The notes beneath the pieces are model-generated. The model searched no databases. It worked only from the letters and a program-made list of their open reading frames with translations, and was not told the origin of the DNA. DNA of 64,000 nucleotides from the NCBI RefSeq assembly GCF_000204925.1, contig NC_015435.1, positions 1,009,160 through 1,073,159 on the forward strand. The letters are read 5' to 3'. The DNA comes from Metallosphaera cuprina Ar-4 (GTDB taxonomy: Archaea > Thermoproteota > Thermoprotei_A > Sulfolobales > Sulfolobaceae). Shown piece after piece: positions 1-9,292 of this stretch (the first letter of the stretch is position 1; each line of letters begins with the position of its first letter). The position numbers were made by a program, and so were the translations under genes.

Positions 1-3000
1 GAAAGTTTTTTTCGATATTTGGCTCATTTTCTCACTAATAAAATGTAGAATCCTTCATGGAGTTGAAAGACTCACAACCGTCCCAGTCTCACTTCTAGTT
101 AAAAGCACGTAGAATCCTTCATGGAGTTGAAAGCTAGGAGAAAGGCCGCGGGCGTCGTACGCCCCCGGTCGGTAGAATCCTTCATGGAGTTGAAAGACCC
201 CCTCAACAGAGAGATCACTCTTATCCACACTCGCCCGTAGAATCCTTCATGGAGTTGAAAGTATAAACAATTTGGTGATAGTGTAGTAATAACTGTCAGG
301 TAGAATCCTTCATGGAGTTGAAAGTCAATATAAAAGCTTAAATACCTCTTTTTCCTATTCTTAATGTAGAATCCTTCATGGAGTTGAAAGATTAGGTATT
401 GTAAGCTGCGTTGTGCTTTGACCAGTAATCGTAGAATCCTTCATGGAGTTGAAAGATTGATTTTAAATGTTATTATGTCGCTAAGATTGTCATGTAGAAT
501 CCTTCATGGAGTTGAAAGCTGTTGTTCCTCGTATCTTTGCACCCACTCGTAAGCTCTTGTAGAATCCTTCATGGAGTTGAAAGATTTTACACGCTTTTAA
601 CATAAATGTCCGCGATCCAGTAGAATCCTTCATGGAGTTGAAAGCTATATATTCTCTCATTTTGATTAACTTCTACTTGGTAGAATCCTTCATGGAGTTG
701 AAAGAAAATGAACTACGTTTTACACTACGTTAAAAATACGTCATGTAGAATCCTTCATGGAGTTGAAAGTGTTACGGTAGCGAACACGGTTATCTTCACC
801 ATTTAAGTAGAATCCTTCATGGAGTTGAAAGTAGAGGAAGGATTTGAACTACCGCTAGTAGAGGCGGCAGCCGTAGAATCCTTCATGGAGTTGAAAGTCA
901 AAATATGTAGAGTTTCTGAAAGTTCTAGTACTGTGTAGAATCCTTCATGGAGTTGAAAGAGATGAGATAGTAACTGAAGCCATAAACGATATGGTCAGGA
1001 TTGGTAGAATCCTTCATGGAGTTGAAAGGATAGTAATTCTGCATCACGTCAAGGATTGTTTTGATGAGTAGAATCCTTCATGGAGTTGAAAGAGGAAGGA
1101 CATAACTATTAACCTATCGCCCTGGGAGCGTAGAATCCTTCATGGAGTTGAAAGATTATACCTAGACCGTACACAATGCCCTGACCAACAGGGTAGAATC
1201 CTTCATGGAGTTGAAAGTAGACATTAGTTCAAACGTGGTAACACATTCGGTTAGTAGAATCCTTCATGGAGTTGAAAGGATTGTATAATCCTGTGAGCGT
1301 CAAACGACCTCATTCCGGTAGAATCCTTCATGGAGTTGAAAGTCATATGTCTGATCATTATACTGTTTAGTTATTTGAAAGGTAGAATCCTTCATGGAGT
1401 TGAAAGCAAACTGACATAACACAACAATTATCAACCACATATTATGTAGAATCCTTCATGGAGTTGAAAGTATGAGATTAAGACTGCGAACAAGTTACCG
1501 ATCACTCCACGCATGTAGAATCCTTCATGGAGTTGAAAGAGATCTCCACCAAATGAGGGGTCAAGAGATATTCTCAGTAGAATCCTTCATGGAGTTGAAA
1601 GGATCTACACACCTCAAGCTCCAAGTGTAGATGGTTATATGTAGAATCCTTCATGGAGTTGAAAGTCTCATCCTCTCCCAGAAAAGGGAGATTCAAGACA
1701 CTAGTAGAATCCTTCATGGAGTTGAAAGTGAACACCCTGGATTCTTCCCCCATTTAAGTATTATGTAGAATCCTTCATGGAGTTGAAAGTTTGAATCAGA
1801 CCAACTTGGTAGTTTGAAAAGAGAGAGTAGAATCCTTCATGGAGTTGAAAGATCTGGGCAGGAACTTGCACAAGGCAACGTTGTAGGGGCAGTAGAATCC
1901 TTCATAGAGTTGAAAGTTGTCACTATACCCATATTGCCATTCCACAGTTATGAGTAAAATCCTTCATGGAGTTGAAAGTTACTCTTTTCTGATGGCAGAA
2001 TCTTGTATAGAAGGTGTAGAATCCTTCATGGAGTTGAAAGTTTATACTCCATGGGGTGAAAAACATGGGGTATCTCAAGTAGAATCCTTCATGGAGTTGA
2101 AAGATTATCAAGTAAGTACTTCACTACGTCGTTTATCTTCTGGTAGAATCCTTCATGGAGTTGAAAGAATATAACATATAACGAAAAGGGGAATTTTTTT
2201 GAGTACCGTAGAATCCTTCATGGAGTTGAAAGTTGAACCTGATGTATCTAGTAACACTACCACCGTATCCTTGTAGAATCCTTCATGGAGTTGAAAGGAA
2301 GCAAGCATGTGAGGAGTTACATGGCTGACACTCTCTTGTAGAATCCTTCATGGAGTTGAAAGTGCGCTAACATGAGTTGGCACGGCATTTAGCTCACATG
2401 TAGAATCCTTCATGGAGTTGAAAGATCTTATCATGTATATACGAAAAACCCAATATGCTCTTACGTAGAATCCTTCATGGAGTTGAAAGACAGTAGCCAC
2501 AAGTTGATTAGCCGCTTGTAAATCCTGTAGAATCCTTCATGGAGTTGAAAGGCCTCGTTCACTGAGGTGTCTATTACTAGCTTCATGTAGAATCCTTCAT
2601 GGAGTTGAAAGAACACCACATAATTCCCCTCTTTGTCCCTCTTCAGACTGTAGAATCCTTCATGGAGTTGAAAGCTTCTTTGCGTTCTTGGTTTCTCTTG
2701 AGCTTGTCCGGTATAATCCTTCATGGAGTTGAAAGAAAAAGGAATTTGAAACTCAAAGCTTTCACCCGCTAAAGTAGAATCCTTCATGGAGTTGAAAGTA
2801 TAATTTAGATAAGTATTTGTGAACTCTTCCCTTATGTGTAGAATCCTTCATGGAGTTGAAAGAACACAAGGAGAGGTAGGTAAAGTATACTGAGATCTTG
2901 ATTGTAGAATCCTTCATGGAGTTGAAAGTAAGGGACATGTCAACGTATCAAAACGGCGTAGCTACGCCGTAGAATCCTTCATGGAGTTGAAAGTAAAACA

Positions 3001-3443
3001 CTCCTCAACCCTCTTTACCATCTCTAGATCGCGTAGAATCCTTCATGGAGTTGAAAGGTTACACTACTTACGTCAGTTAGCAATGTTACGAGATGGTTTG
3101 TAGAATCCTTCATGGAGTTGAAAGAGGAATAGAGATAGCTCTAGCTACCCTCTTAATCACGTAGAATCCTTCATGGAGTTGAAAGTCAAGCTCTGGACTA
3201 GTGATCCATGCTTCACCCTCACTTGTAGAATCCTTCATGGAGTTGAAAGTAATCCTGTCCGCAAGCTCGTCCCTCAGGTAGGATATCAGTAGAATCCTTC
3301 ATGGAGTTGAAAGTGTTGCATAGCCTCAATCGGTGGTAGACCAAACCCTTCAACGTAGAATCCTTCATGGAGTTGAAAGGTCACTACGTACAATGCAGTA
3401 CCTAGGAGGTAGCCTAGAGTAGAATCCTTCATGGAGTTGAAAG
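1..3443 (+). CRISPR. CRISPR array, 54 complete repeats plus one cut by the left edge
   Basis: A 25-nt repeat starting GTAGAATCC and ending GGAGTTGAAAG recurs every 60-69 bases, giving 54 complete copies from 45 to 3443. The bases GAAAG at 1-5 are the tail of one more. Spacers are about 35-44 nt and I saw no duplicates. Three repeats carry one substitution: 1892 (base 15 G to A), 1954 (base 4 G to A) and 2711 (base 4 G to T). In Sulfolobales the repeat end (A/G)TTGAAAG becomes the 5' handle of the crRNA, so the array should be read on the plus strand, with the leader and newest spacers left of the window. The type I-A and type III genes downstream, with Cas6, are the likely users. Confidence 0.98.
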
Positions 3444-3481
3444 TATAATAAAAGGCGACATCGTAGTCGTAGCTCTATTAT

Positions 3482-3504
3482 GTACACAACTTTAAAAAGG
3501 AAAG
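3482..3504 (+). repeat. Probable degenerate terminal CRISPR repeat
   Basis: It starts GTAC and ends GGAAAG and matches about 14 of 25 positions of the array repeat if a 2-base gap is allowed. It follows the last perfect repeat after 38 bases, exactly one spacer length. A decayed last repeat is usual at the leader-distal end of an array, which agrees with plus-strand transcription. The match is weak enough that chance is possible. Confidence 0.4.
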
Positions 3505-3578
3505 ATGCTGGCTATTAGTGAGGTTCAACAACTAGTGAACCAGGGAAGGCTAACGTTCATGGAGGTTACAGTGCTATG
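3505..3578 (+). CDS. Possible 24-codon leader peptide ahead of the nuclease gene
   Basis: An ATG directly after the degenerate repeat opens a 24-codon frame whose TGA overlaps the ATG of the following nuclease gene (ATGA). That arrangement is common in translationally coupled archaeal genes. Its codon use looks more GC-rich than that of the nuclease gene. No family is recognised. It could be a coupling peptide, the truncated start of a lost gene, or chance. Confidence 0.2.
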
Positions 3579-4481
3579 AGCTTAACATCAATTATAAAAG
3601 CAGGGTTCCAAAAAGAGGTAATAGATCATATTCCAAATCCAAAAATTAAAATTTCTGGAGATTGTGTTGCTTGTCCATTAACGACAAATTACGCATTAAT
3701 TGGGACTGCTTTTGATTATTTACTGAGAGCCGAAATAAAAAGAAGATGCTCCGGTACAGTTGAAGTGAGTAACATTGGACGACAGGCTATAGCTAGGGCG
3801 GAAAGTCTTCTAGGTGATGTAATAACTGAAAAAGATTTAGTTTACATGAAAAAATTAGCCGATAAATATGATAATTTAAAAAACAAATTCTTAATTGACG
3901 GCGTTCTTTCCGATGAATTTATTGAAACTATTATAAAATATGCCAGATTAGATGAAATTTATAGATCAGGAAAATATTACGATGTCACAAAAGAAGTTGA
4001 TGTTTTAGATATAGCCGATATGAAGGCACTTTACAGCATAATTCCAAAAGATCTTGTTAAAGAAACAAGTCATGTTTTAGCTGACACTACATTCCCTAAA
4101 GGTAGTGAACTAGTTGGTGGCGCTGATGTCGATCTAATAATCGACAGTACTCTGATTGACATCAAAACCACTAAGTCTCCATTTTTGACTAATTACATAT
4201 GGTCACAACTGGTCGGTTATTATATCTTAGCAGACATTGCACATGAGTATGATAGAGATTTCCCTGTAATTGAAAAGGTTGGGATATATTTTTCACGATA
4301 TGGGAAATTATGGGAAATTGAGGCCTCTTACATTAGAGATAATAAAAATTATGTTTATTTAAAAGATAAATTAGTACATTGGAGAAAAAGAAATGAGGAA
4401 TATGGTGAATATTCCAAAGTGACTTTTACTGAAAAACTATTACAGTGGTTAAAAAAATATCGTCAAGTAAACAGGCCCTGA
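3576..4481 (+). CDS. PD-(D/E)XK superfamily nuclease beside the CRISPR array
   Basis: This 301-residue protein carries a RecB/Cas4-type nuclease core: D186 in GGADVDLII, then D195-I-K197, then Q211-LVGY. These match motifs II, III and the Q-x3-Y motif of the PD-(D/E)XK fold. C30, C33 and C58 are present, but no clear four-cysteine iron-sulfur site as in true Cas4, so I do not call it Cas4. GGAGGT lies 9 bases before the ATG. The gene is clearly more AT-rich than its neighbours, as expected for DNA from a virus, plasmid or other element. It lies between the array and an isolated repeat at 4519, so it may be a captured gene. Substrate and role are unknown. Confidence 0.72.
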   Translation: MSLTSIIKAGFQKEVIDHIPNPKIKISGDCVACPLTTNYALIGTAFDYLLRAEIKRRCSGTVEVSNIGRQAIARAESLLGDVITEKDLVYMKKLADKYDNLKNKFLIDGVLSDEFIETIIKYARLDEIYRSGKYYDVTKEVDVLDIADMKALYSIIPKDLVKETSHVLADTTFPKGSELVGGADVDLIIDSTLIDIKTTKSPFLTNYIWSQLVGYYILADIAHEYDRDFPVIEKVGIYFSRYGKLWEIEASYIRDNKNYVYLKDKLVHWRKRNEEYGEYSKVTFTEKLLQWLKKYRQVNRP

Positions 4482-4518
4482 TAAGATAAGAAGGGTAACT
4501 GAAAGGCTATGAGGGGAG

Positions 4519-4543
4519 GTAGAATCCTTCATGGAGTTGAAAG
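4519..4543 (+). repeat. Isolated perfect CRISPR repeat
   Basis: A single full-length copy of the 25-nt array repeat, identical to the consensus and in the same orientation, stands 1,075 bases after the last array repeat. No second repeat follows at spacer distance. The DNA between the two copies carries the nuclease gene. A perfect sequence in isolation implies recent separation from the array or recent recombination. Confidence 0.95.
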
Positions 4544-5352
4544 TCCGTTCGTGCCTCGGCCTTCTCGCCCTCCCTAAGGAAGTGGAGTTAAACAAATTGA
4601 AGACGTTTTGGGAAATCGGCTGGCTAGTTAGGAGGGAAGGACGCGCGCTCACTTGACGAGTCGAGGAACTTCACGCGTGGCGGGAGTGTCATCGTGCCAC
4701 CTTAGGAGGGGCCGCTCCTGAACGTTTTGAAGGTATTGTAGCTTTCGCTGGGGTGAAGGTGGGACTTTCGTCTAAACCTTGAACGTGGCCTCCCCTAGGA
4801 ACCGCCGTTGAGAGGACGAGACGATGATTTAACCCTTTCTTTAGCGTCTAACACCTTTATCGAGAGTTAGCGCGCGACGCCTTCCATTGAAGAGGTGATG
4901 AGCTCGCTCGTTAAGGGAGAGGGCCCTTAGAGTCGGGCTAACGGAGGCGGGCCGCGGTGAACGCCTTGAGGGATAGGAGGTTAACTTGAGAGAGTGGGAG
5001 GGCTTAAGTCCTCGCTTGACTCAAGGGAGTTTCGAGATCTCTCCGTTCAACTCGAAGTGACAGAGAGGGAGGTGAGCTGAGGAGTTTCCCTTTGAGCAGT
5101 TCAGCGGGGGAGCTCAACGGTTCTCCCGTGAAGGGAGGTATCCTACATTGAAGCCACAAAGGGAGCGGAGAGATAGGTTAGGACGTACCTTTTGACGGGA
5201 GGCGTTCCTCACGTGTGCCCTCCCCGATCCGCTCCTTTACTTTAGGTGATGTAGCGCCTCAACTCCAGGAATTTCACGGAGACTAAGGTCTAGGCGTTCA
5301 CTCCACGTCCTACGCGGGCGTCAAACACGTGGTTGGTTAGAAAAAGTGGTAT
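4544..5352. other. Gene-free stretch of about 800 bases
   Basis: No open frame with a plausible protein, no tRNA-like fold and no further CRISPR repeats were seen. The sequence is fairly GC-rich and full of short GAGG/CCTC runs on both strands, unlike the AT-rich nuclease gene to its left. It may be decayed coding DNA, but I could not recognise a parent gene. Confidence 0.5.
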
Positions 5353-6573
5353 CTAAGCCTTCGCGAAGGTGGAGAGGAAATCGTGAGTCTCCTGCGCGAC
5401 GTTGCCCCAAGAGGAGTGAACCCTAAGGAACTCCTTAACCCTCTCGTCGTTGTGCTCGCTCTCGTACTCCTCCTCTTTCATGTTCATAACCTCGTTCGCC
5501 GCTCTGGCCATCCCCAACACGTCGTGCTCCCTCACCGTCTTTACGGGCTTAATCCCGGAGTAAACGTACCTTATGGCTGGGATGTCGTACGCTACGACCG
5601 ATGTGCCCAGTGCCAGGCTCTCCAGGACGACCAGGGAGAACCCGTCCTGATGAGAGGGGTAAATCAGGACCTTAGCTCTAGATACGGCGTCGTAGAGCTC
5701 ATGTAGGGGCCTGTAACCTAGGTAATCTATCTTAGGGTGGGACAGGGCCCTCCTCTCCCTCTCGCTGAAGAGCTTGCCGAAAACTAGGATCCTGCCGTCG
5801 AAGTGGTCCGCCACTTTAGGTAGCTCCCTCGTCCCCTTCTGTGGGACCAACCTAGCGAAGAAGACGGCGTAGTTCTCCTTACCTCTCACCCTCCTTAAGT
5901 TGCTCGGGACGTCAAAGGCGTTACCTACCTTGTAAACGTGTAACCTCACTCCGTACCTCTCGGTCATCCTATCTATCCCAGAGAGGGTTATAGAGGATTG
6001 GGAGACCGCGGCGATCCCCCTAAGCGTGTGGTCCCTCATGGCCAACTCGAAGGCCCTCCTGTCCAGCTTGTAAAAGACCCACATCAGGGTGTCGTAGGCG
6101 AGGCCGGGGACCCCCATTATCCTCCTGTACCCTCTACCGAAGGAGTTCCTAAACGGTTCCTCATGAAGCAACTTAACCAGAGGTTTCCCGATCCTCCTTG
6201 CGACGTGGTAGGAGAGCCTGAGGGTTATGGAGTCCTCATGCATGTCGTAGACGACGTCCGCCCTCACGTCCTCCAACTTCCTTACGCTCTCTGCGTCCTC
6301 CTCCAGGTCGTTCCAGTTCAGGTAGACCGTGTGAGACCTTAGGAAGTAAGATATCCTACCCTCTCTCCTCCTCTCCGTCACGTCATAAACCGTGGGATGG
6401 ACGTTCACGTACCTCTCGAGGTCCTTGAGCACCTCGTCTCCTGGCCTAACGAAGGTTGCGGGAACGTAGAGCGTCACGTCATCCCCCATCTTACCCAACT
6501 CCTTCAAGACGTTTATCACGTGTTTCGACCCACCCGAGGGGTTGAACACGTTCCCGATAGCTAATATCCTCAT
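5353..6573 (-). CDS. GT4-type glycosyltransferase (GT-B fold)
   Basis: The 406-residue protein has the two-domain GT-B layout. A glycine-rich loop, GNVFNPSGGSKHV, at residues 7-19 should contact the acceptor. The C-terminal sugar-nucleotide site is YPSHQDGFSLVVLES at about 305-319, where D310 stands for the usual first glutamate of the E-x7-E motif and E318 is the second. Such enzymes transfer sugars from nucleotide donors to glycans, lipids or proteins. No secretion signal is visible, so it probably works on the cytoplasmic face of the membrane. An ATAAAAA box about 25 bases before the ATG suggests a leaderless transcript. It stands alone, so donor and acceptor cannot be inferred. Confidence 0.85.
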   Translation of the reverse strand: MRILAIGNVFNPSGGSKHVINVLKELGKMGDDVTLYVPATFVRPGDEVLKDLERYVNVHPTVYDVTERRREGRISYFLRSHTVYLNWNDLEEDAESVRKLEDVRADVVYDMHEDSITLRLSYHVARRIGKPLVKLLHEEPFRNSFGRGYRRIMGVPGLAYDTLMWVFYKLDRRAFELAMRDHTLRGIAAVSQSSITLSGIDRMTERYGVRLHVYKVGNAFDVPSNLRRVRGKENYAVFFARLVPQKGTRELPKVADHFDGRILVFGKLFSERERRALSHPKIDYLGYRPLHELYDAVSRAKVLIYPSHQDGFSLVVLESLALGTSVVAYDIPAIRYVYSGIKPVKTVREHDVLGMARAANEVMNMKEEEYESEHNDERVKEFLRVHSSWGNVAQETHDFLSTFAKA

Positions 6574-6732
6574 TGTTGATCATGATGCTGTTTCCCTTTT
6601 TATCTCTAATCCAAAAGCTGACCTACCTTTTGGCTCAAGATGAAAAAAAGATCTCGCTTAGTGAGGTCAGAGCGAATTCGATTGAAGCTAAGTTCACTTG
6701 TGGGAAAAAGGATTGCCTTAAGGAGGGTTAAC

Positions 6733-8292
6733 TCACTTAGATCTCTCCTGCATCTCCTCCTGAACTATGTTCACTGAGGTTCCGGCGACCCTGTATGAAT
6801 CGGGCTTATTTCTCTTTATCCAGAAGGTGTAGGCTATCGAGAAGGCTAGGGCTGCCACTCCCACTCCCACCGCCTGAGTGACGGGGAAGACCGGAGGCCA
6901 TATCGATTCGTAGAGGACGAAGGCGAATATCAATGTCGCCACGGCGGGGAGAACGTAGTGCTGTATGGGGTGTAAGACCTTGTTTACGCCCGTGTGCCTC
7001 TCCTTGAGGCGGTAGTAGAGGACCATGACCGCGGTGTTGTTCATGAAGTGAGCCAGTATGAAACCGACGAGAGCTATCGTCGTGAGGAAATCGAACGCGT
7101 TGGTTAGGGCCGTGAAGACCTGACTTGAGGTTGCGGGCGAGGTTAACATTTCGCTTACGGACACGCCGGACATCTCACCTATTATGAACGCCGAGAGTAT
7201 CGCCACCGCGCTTGAGACCACACCTATGAAGAGGAGGGACTTGCTGGGGGTGACCCACCTCTCGTGGACGTAGGAGAAGAACTTGGGTAGTATTCCCTCC
7301 CTTCCCATAGCGAAGTAAACCCTCCCCGCGTTGGACTGCATGGCTACGCTGTCGCTGAAGGCCGAGTTGAAGGCGAAGAGGGCGAGGAGCATACCTCCCG
7401 CTATCCCTAGGAAGCGAGAGTAAACTATTATCCCGGGGATGTTGTTGTTGGCGAAGCTGGCCATGTCGTTGACCCCCCAACCCACGGTCAGCGCGTAGCT
7501 CACCTCAGTGAGCACCACGCCGACTACGGTGACGCCTAGCATTAGAGCCTTGGTGATGTCCCTTGATCTCTTAACCTCCTCTCCTAGGGGAGCGGACCCC
7601 CCGTAACCTATGAAGCTGGTCAAACCGAATATCATGCCCAGACCTAACCCCGCGATCGGTCCTCCGATGGGAGAGTACTGAGATCCGTAAACTGAGTTCC
7701 AAGCGAACGGGTTGAATATGTTAAGCGTGTTGTCCTTGGACTCAGCTATGATGATCAGGGAGGTCACCGCTAGGAAAGCTATCTCAGTTATCGCGGCGTA
7801 CCTGATGTACCTCATCTGAGGCCTTATGCCTATCATGGCCAGGAGGACGGGCACCAGGATGAAGGTTAGGATGAAAGGTATCCATATCCATCCAGGTAGG
7901 TTTATCCCAAAGAAGTAGCTGAGCACTCCAGGCAGGACTATCCCGGCCACGTAGACTGGGATCGCCGCGGTGCTAACTATCTGATAGACAGGGTACATCA
8001 ACCCGGTCACTATGGCCGCGAAGGGACCTAGGGCGGTCGCTACGTAACCGTAGTAGCCTCCAGCGCTAGCGTGACGCTTCGATAGGTGATAGAGGGTGTT
8101 GACCTCAATGAACATCGTGAGCATTGCCAGTAGGAAGGCGAGAGGGGTGAGAACGAAAGCGAAGGCGGCGGCTGACGTTATGAAAGCCACGGTGTCACAG
8201 GCTGGAGCCATGGCGGCTATCTCTTGGGCGACCGCCTCAAACGTGCCAACTACTCCTCTCTTAAGTCTAGGAACTGACTTCTGATTTGAAAT
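6733..8292 (-). CDS. APC superfamily amino acid permease, probable ATT start
   Basis: This very hydrophobic protein of about 519 residues has some 12 or more membrane segments and the glycine-rich helices of amino acid-polyamine-organocation transporters. It should import amino acids or related compounds. The first ordinary start codon, ATG at 8211, would remove a segment reading GVVGTFEAVAQEIAAMAP that looks like the normal start of the first helix. That segment continues in frame back to a stop at 8301-8303, with no ATG, GTG or TTG. An ATT at 8292-8290 preceded by GGTGA six bases away is the best start candidate. Its 5' end overlaps a 33-bp palindrome shared with the divergent gene at 8357. 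The substrate cannot be read from the sequence. Confidence 0.8.
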   Translation of the reverse strand: MSNQKSVPRLKRGVVGTFEAVAQEIAAMAPACDTVAFITSAAAFAFVLTPLAFLLAMLTMFIEVNTLYHLSKRHASAGGYYGYVATALGPFAAIVTGLMYPVYQIVSTAAIPVYVAGIVLPGVLSYFFGINLPGWIWIPFILTFILVPVLLAMIGIRPQMRYIRYAAITEIAFLAVTSLIIIAESKDNTLNIFNPFAWNSVYGSQYSPIGGPIAGLGLGMIFGLTSFIGYGGSAPLGEEVKRSRDITKALMLGVTVVGVVLTEVSYALTVGWGVNDMASFANNNIPGIIVYSRFLGIAGGMLLALFAFNSAFSDSVAMQSNAGRVYFAMGREGILPKFFSYVHERWVTPSKSLLFIGVVSSAVAILSAFIIGEMSGVSVSEMLTSPATSSQVFTALTNAFDFLTTIALVGFILAHFMNNTAVMVLYYRLKERHTGVNKVLHPIQHYVLPAVATLIFAFVLYESIWPPVFPVTQAVGVGVAALAFSIAYTFWIKRNKPDSYRVAGTSVNIVQEEMQERSK

Positions 8293-8324
8293 TTTGGTTC
8301 ACCCTAAATTAGGGTAAACCAAAA
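8292..8324. promoter_or_regulatory. 33-bp near-perfect palindrome between divergent genes (operator candidate)
   Basis: The two arms TTTTGGTT-ACCCTAA and TTAGGGT-AACCAAAA are perfect inverted repeats apart from one mismatched pair and the central base. It sits three bases upstream of the TATA box of the gene at 8357 and overlaps the ribosome-binding site and probable ATT start of the permease. That position suits a dimeric regulator controlling both genes. An RNA hairpin acting on permease translation is also possible. Confidence 0.7.
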
Positions 8325-8326
8325 GG

Positions 8327-8334
8327 TATATAAG
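8327..8334 (+). promoter_or_regulatory. TATA box for the gene at 8357
   Basis: TATATAAG is centred about 27 bases before the GTG at 8357, the spacing expected for an archaeal leaderless transcript starting at or next to the start codon. It lies directly beside the palindrome at 8292-8324. Confidence 0.7.
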
Positions 8335-8356
8335 CTTAGATGATGATTCGTTAGGT

Positions 8357-8734
8357 GTGCTCAAGAGAGACCGTTCGGAAGAGGTCGTTAGGAGGAACAT
8401 GGAGGACCTATCCCAGGAGGTGCTTTTCGTCAAGGTTGGAGAGGGGATATACGTCAGCAGGAACCCCTTCTACGACGTTCTGGTCAACGACGTTTTAATT
8501 CACTGCATGAGGCACTGCGTGAAGGGTGGGTGTGTGATATATAAGGTCAGCTACGATAGGGTGGAGCACTGCGAGAGGGTTAACCTTAAGGAAAGGTTTA
8601 AGGTGAAGGAGGTAATTAAGGTGGCTAAATCCCCTATATCTATTAACGCGATGAGGGAGGTTAAAGGGTTGGAGGAGGCCGTGAGGAGGATAGTCAAGAG
8701 GATGAACGAGGGGTTACCTGAGTGTTTAGGTTAG
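8357..8734 (+). CDS. Small cysteine-rich protein of unknown function
   Basis: The 125-residue product has no family I recognise. It has a basic, helical C-terminal third and a cluster of cysteines and histidines in the middle (IHCMRHCVKGGC, then EHCERV), which could bind a metal. The GTG start is chosen because TATATAAG lies about 27 bases upstream; an internal ATG at 8399 is the alternative. It is divergent from the APC permease across a long palindrome, so it could be a local regulator or a partner in the same pathway. Its end overlaps the CARF gene on the other strand by 9 bases. Confidence 0.6.
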   Translation: MLKRDRSEEVVRRNMEDLSQEVLFVKVGEGIYVSRNPFYDVLVNDVLIHCMRHCVKGGCVIYKVSYDRVEHCERVNLKERFKVKEVIKVAKSPISINAMREVKGLEEAVRRIVKRMNEGLPECLG

Positions 8735-9292
8735 AACGACTGTCCTGCAGTCCTTAGAGAGGAGCTCACAGAAGTTCAGGTTTGACTTTGCGGCCGGCTC
8801 ACAGTTTCCTCTTCCGGCTTCAGAGAGCTCGCGTTCCATACCCCTAAACTTGGAGATTAGGTTGCTTATCCTTGAGTACTCGCTCTGTGGGATGATCGAG
8901 GTGACAACGTGGGCTTTCCCCTTAGTCATGGCCGAGATGGCTGCTGCGGCGCTCATGGCCTTCCTCCCACCTGTTATGTCAACGTAATCTCCATCATTTA
9001 TGACGGAGCTAATCTTCTGCTTAAAGGTTACGAAGTCCTCCCTGGAGTATATGTCCTTTATGTTCAAAGGGATATCGACCAGTTCAACTTTGACGGATTC
9101 GCAACAGGGAGAAATTGCCTTAATTAGGCTCCAGGCGAAGTTCACAGCCTCATCGTCAGTCCTTATCACGTAGATGTGGTCTATTTTCACAGGGTGAGGG
9201 TCCTCAGCTTCGTAGTTTCCTCTGATCAAGTTTAGGTAGGTCTCGATCACTCCTCCAGGAGTTGTACCCAAGGTCGATATTAACTTTACCAT
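8726..9292 (-). CDS. CARF-domain protein, candidate ring nuclease (Crn1-like)
   Basis: The 188-residue protein opens with MVKLISTLGTTPGG and later has VDITGGRKAMSAAAAISA. These are the two nucleotide-binding signatures of CARF domains (S-T-x-G-T and D-x-T-G-G-R-K). No effector domain follows, as in stand-alone ring nucleases of Sulfolobales, which cut cyclic tetra-adenylate and switch off type III signalling. The start at 9292 is preferred over an ATG 20 codons upstream because TTTTTA lies about 25 bases before it. It is on the same strand as the type III operon, after a gap of about 360 bases. A transcription factor lacking its DNA-binding part is less likely. Confidence 0.75.
   Translation of the reverse strand: MVKLISTLGTTPGGVIETYLNLIRGNYEAEDPHPVKIDHIYVIRTDDEAVNFAWSLIKAISPCCESVKVELVDIPLNIKDIYSREDFVTFKQKISSVINDGDYVDITGGRKAMSAAAAISAMTKGKAHVVTSIIPQSEYSRISNLISKFRGMERELSEAGRGNCEPAAKSNLNFCELLSKDCRTVVLT

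Noticed and set aside
836-872. Spacer resembling the 3' part of a tRNA
   Set aside because: The T-stem does not pair; it also reads as an ordinary peptide-coding protospacer.
1917-2787. Open frames of 62-108 codons inside the CRISPR array on both strands
   Set aside because: Their repeated peptides are translations of the CRISPR repeat; no independent coding signal.
3576-4481. Calling the array-linked nuclease Cas4
   Set aside because: The four-cysteine iron-sulfur site of Cas4 is not evident and no adaptation genes accompany it.
4449-4652. 67-codon minus-strand frame across the isolated repeat
   Set aside because: It overlaps the end of the nuclease gene and contains a translated CRISPR repeat; composition does not look coding.
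5383-6342. Plus-strand frames of 107 and 114 codons over the glycosyltransferase
   Set aside because: They are antisense shadows of a gene with clear family motifs.
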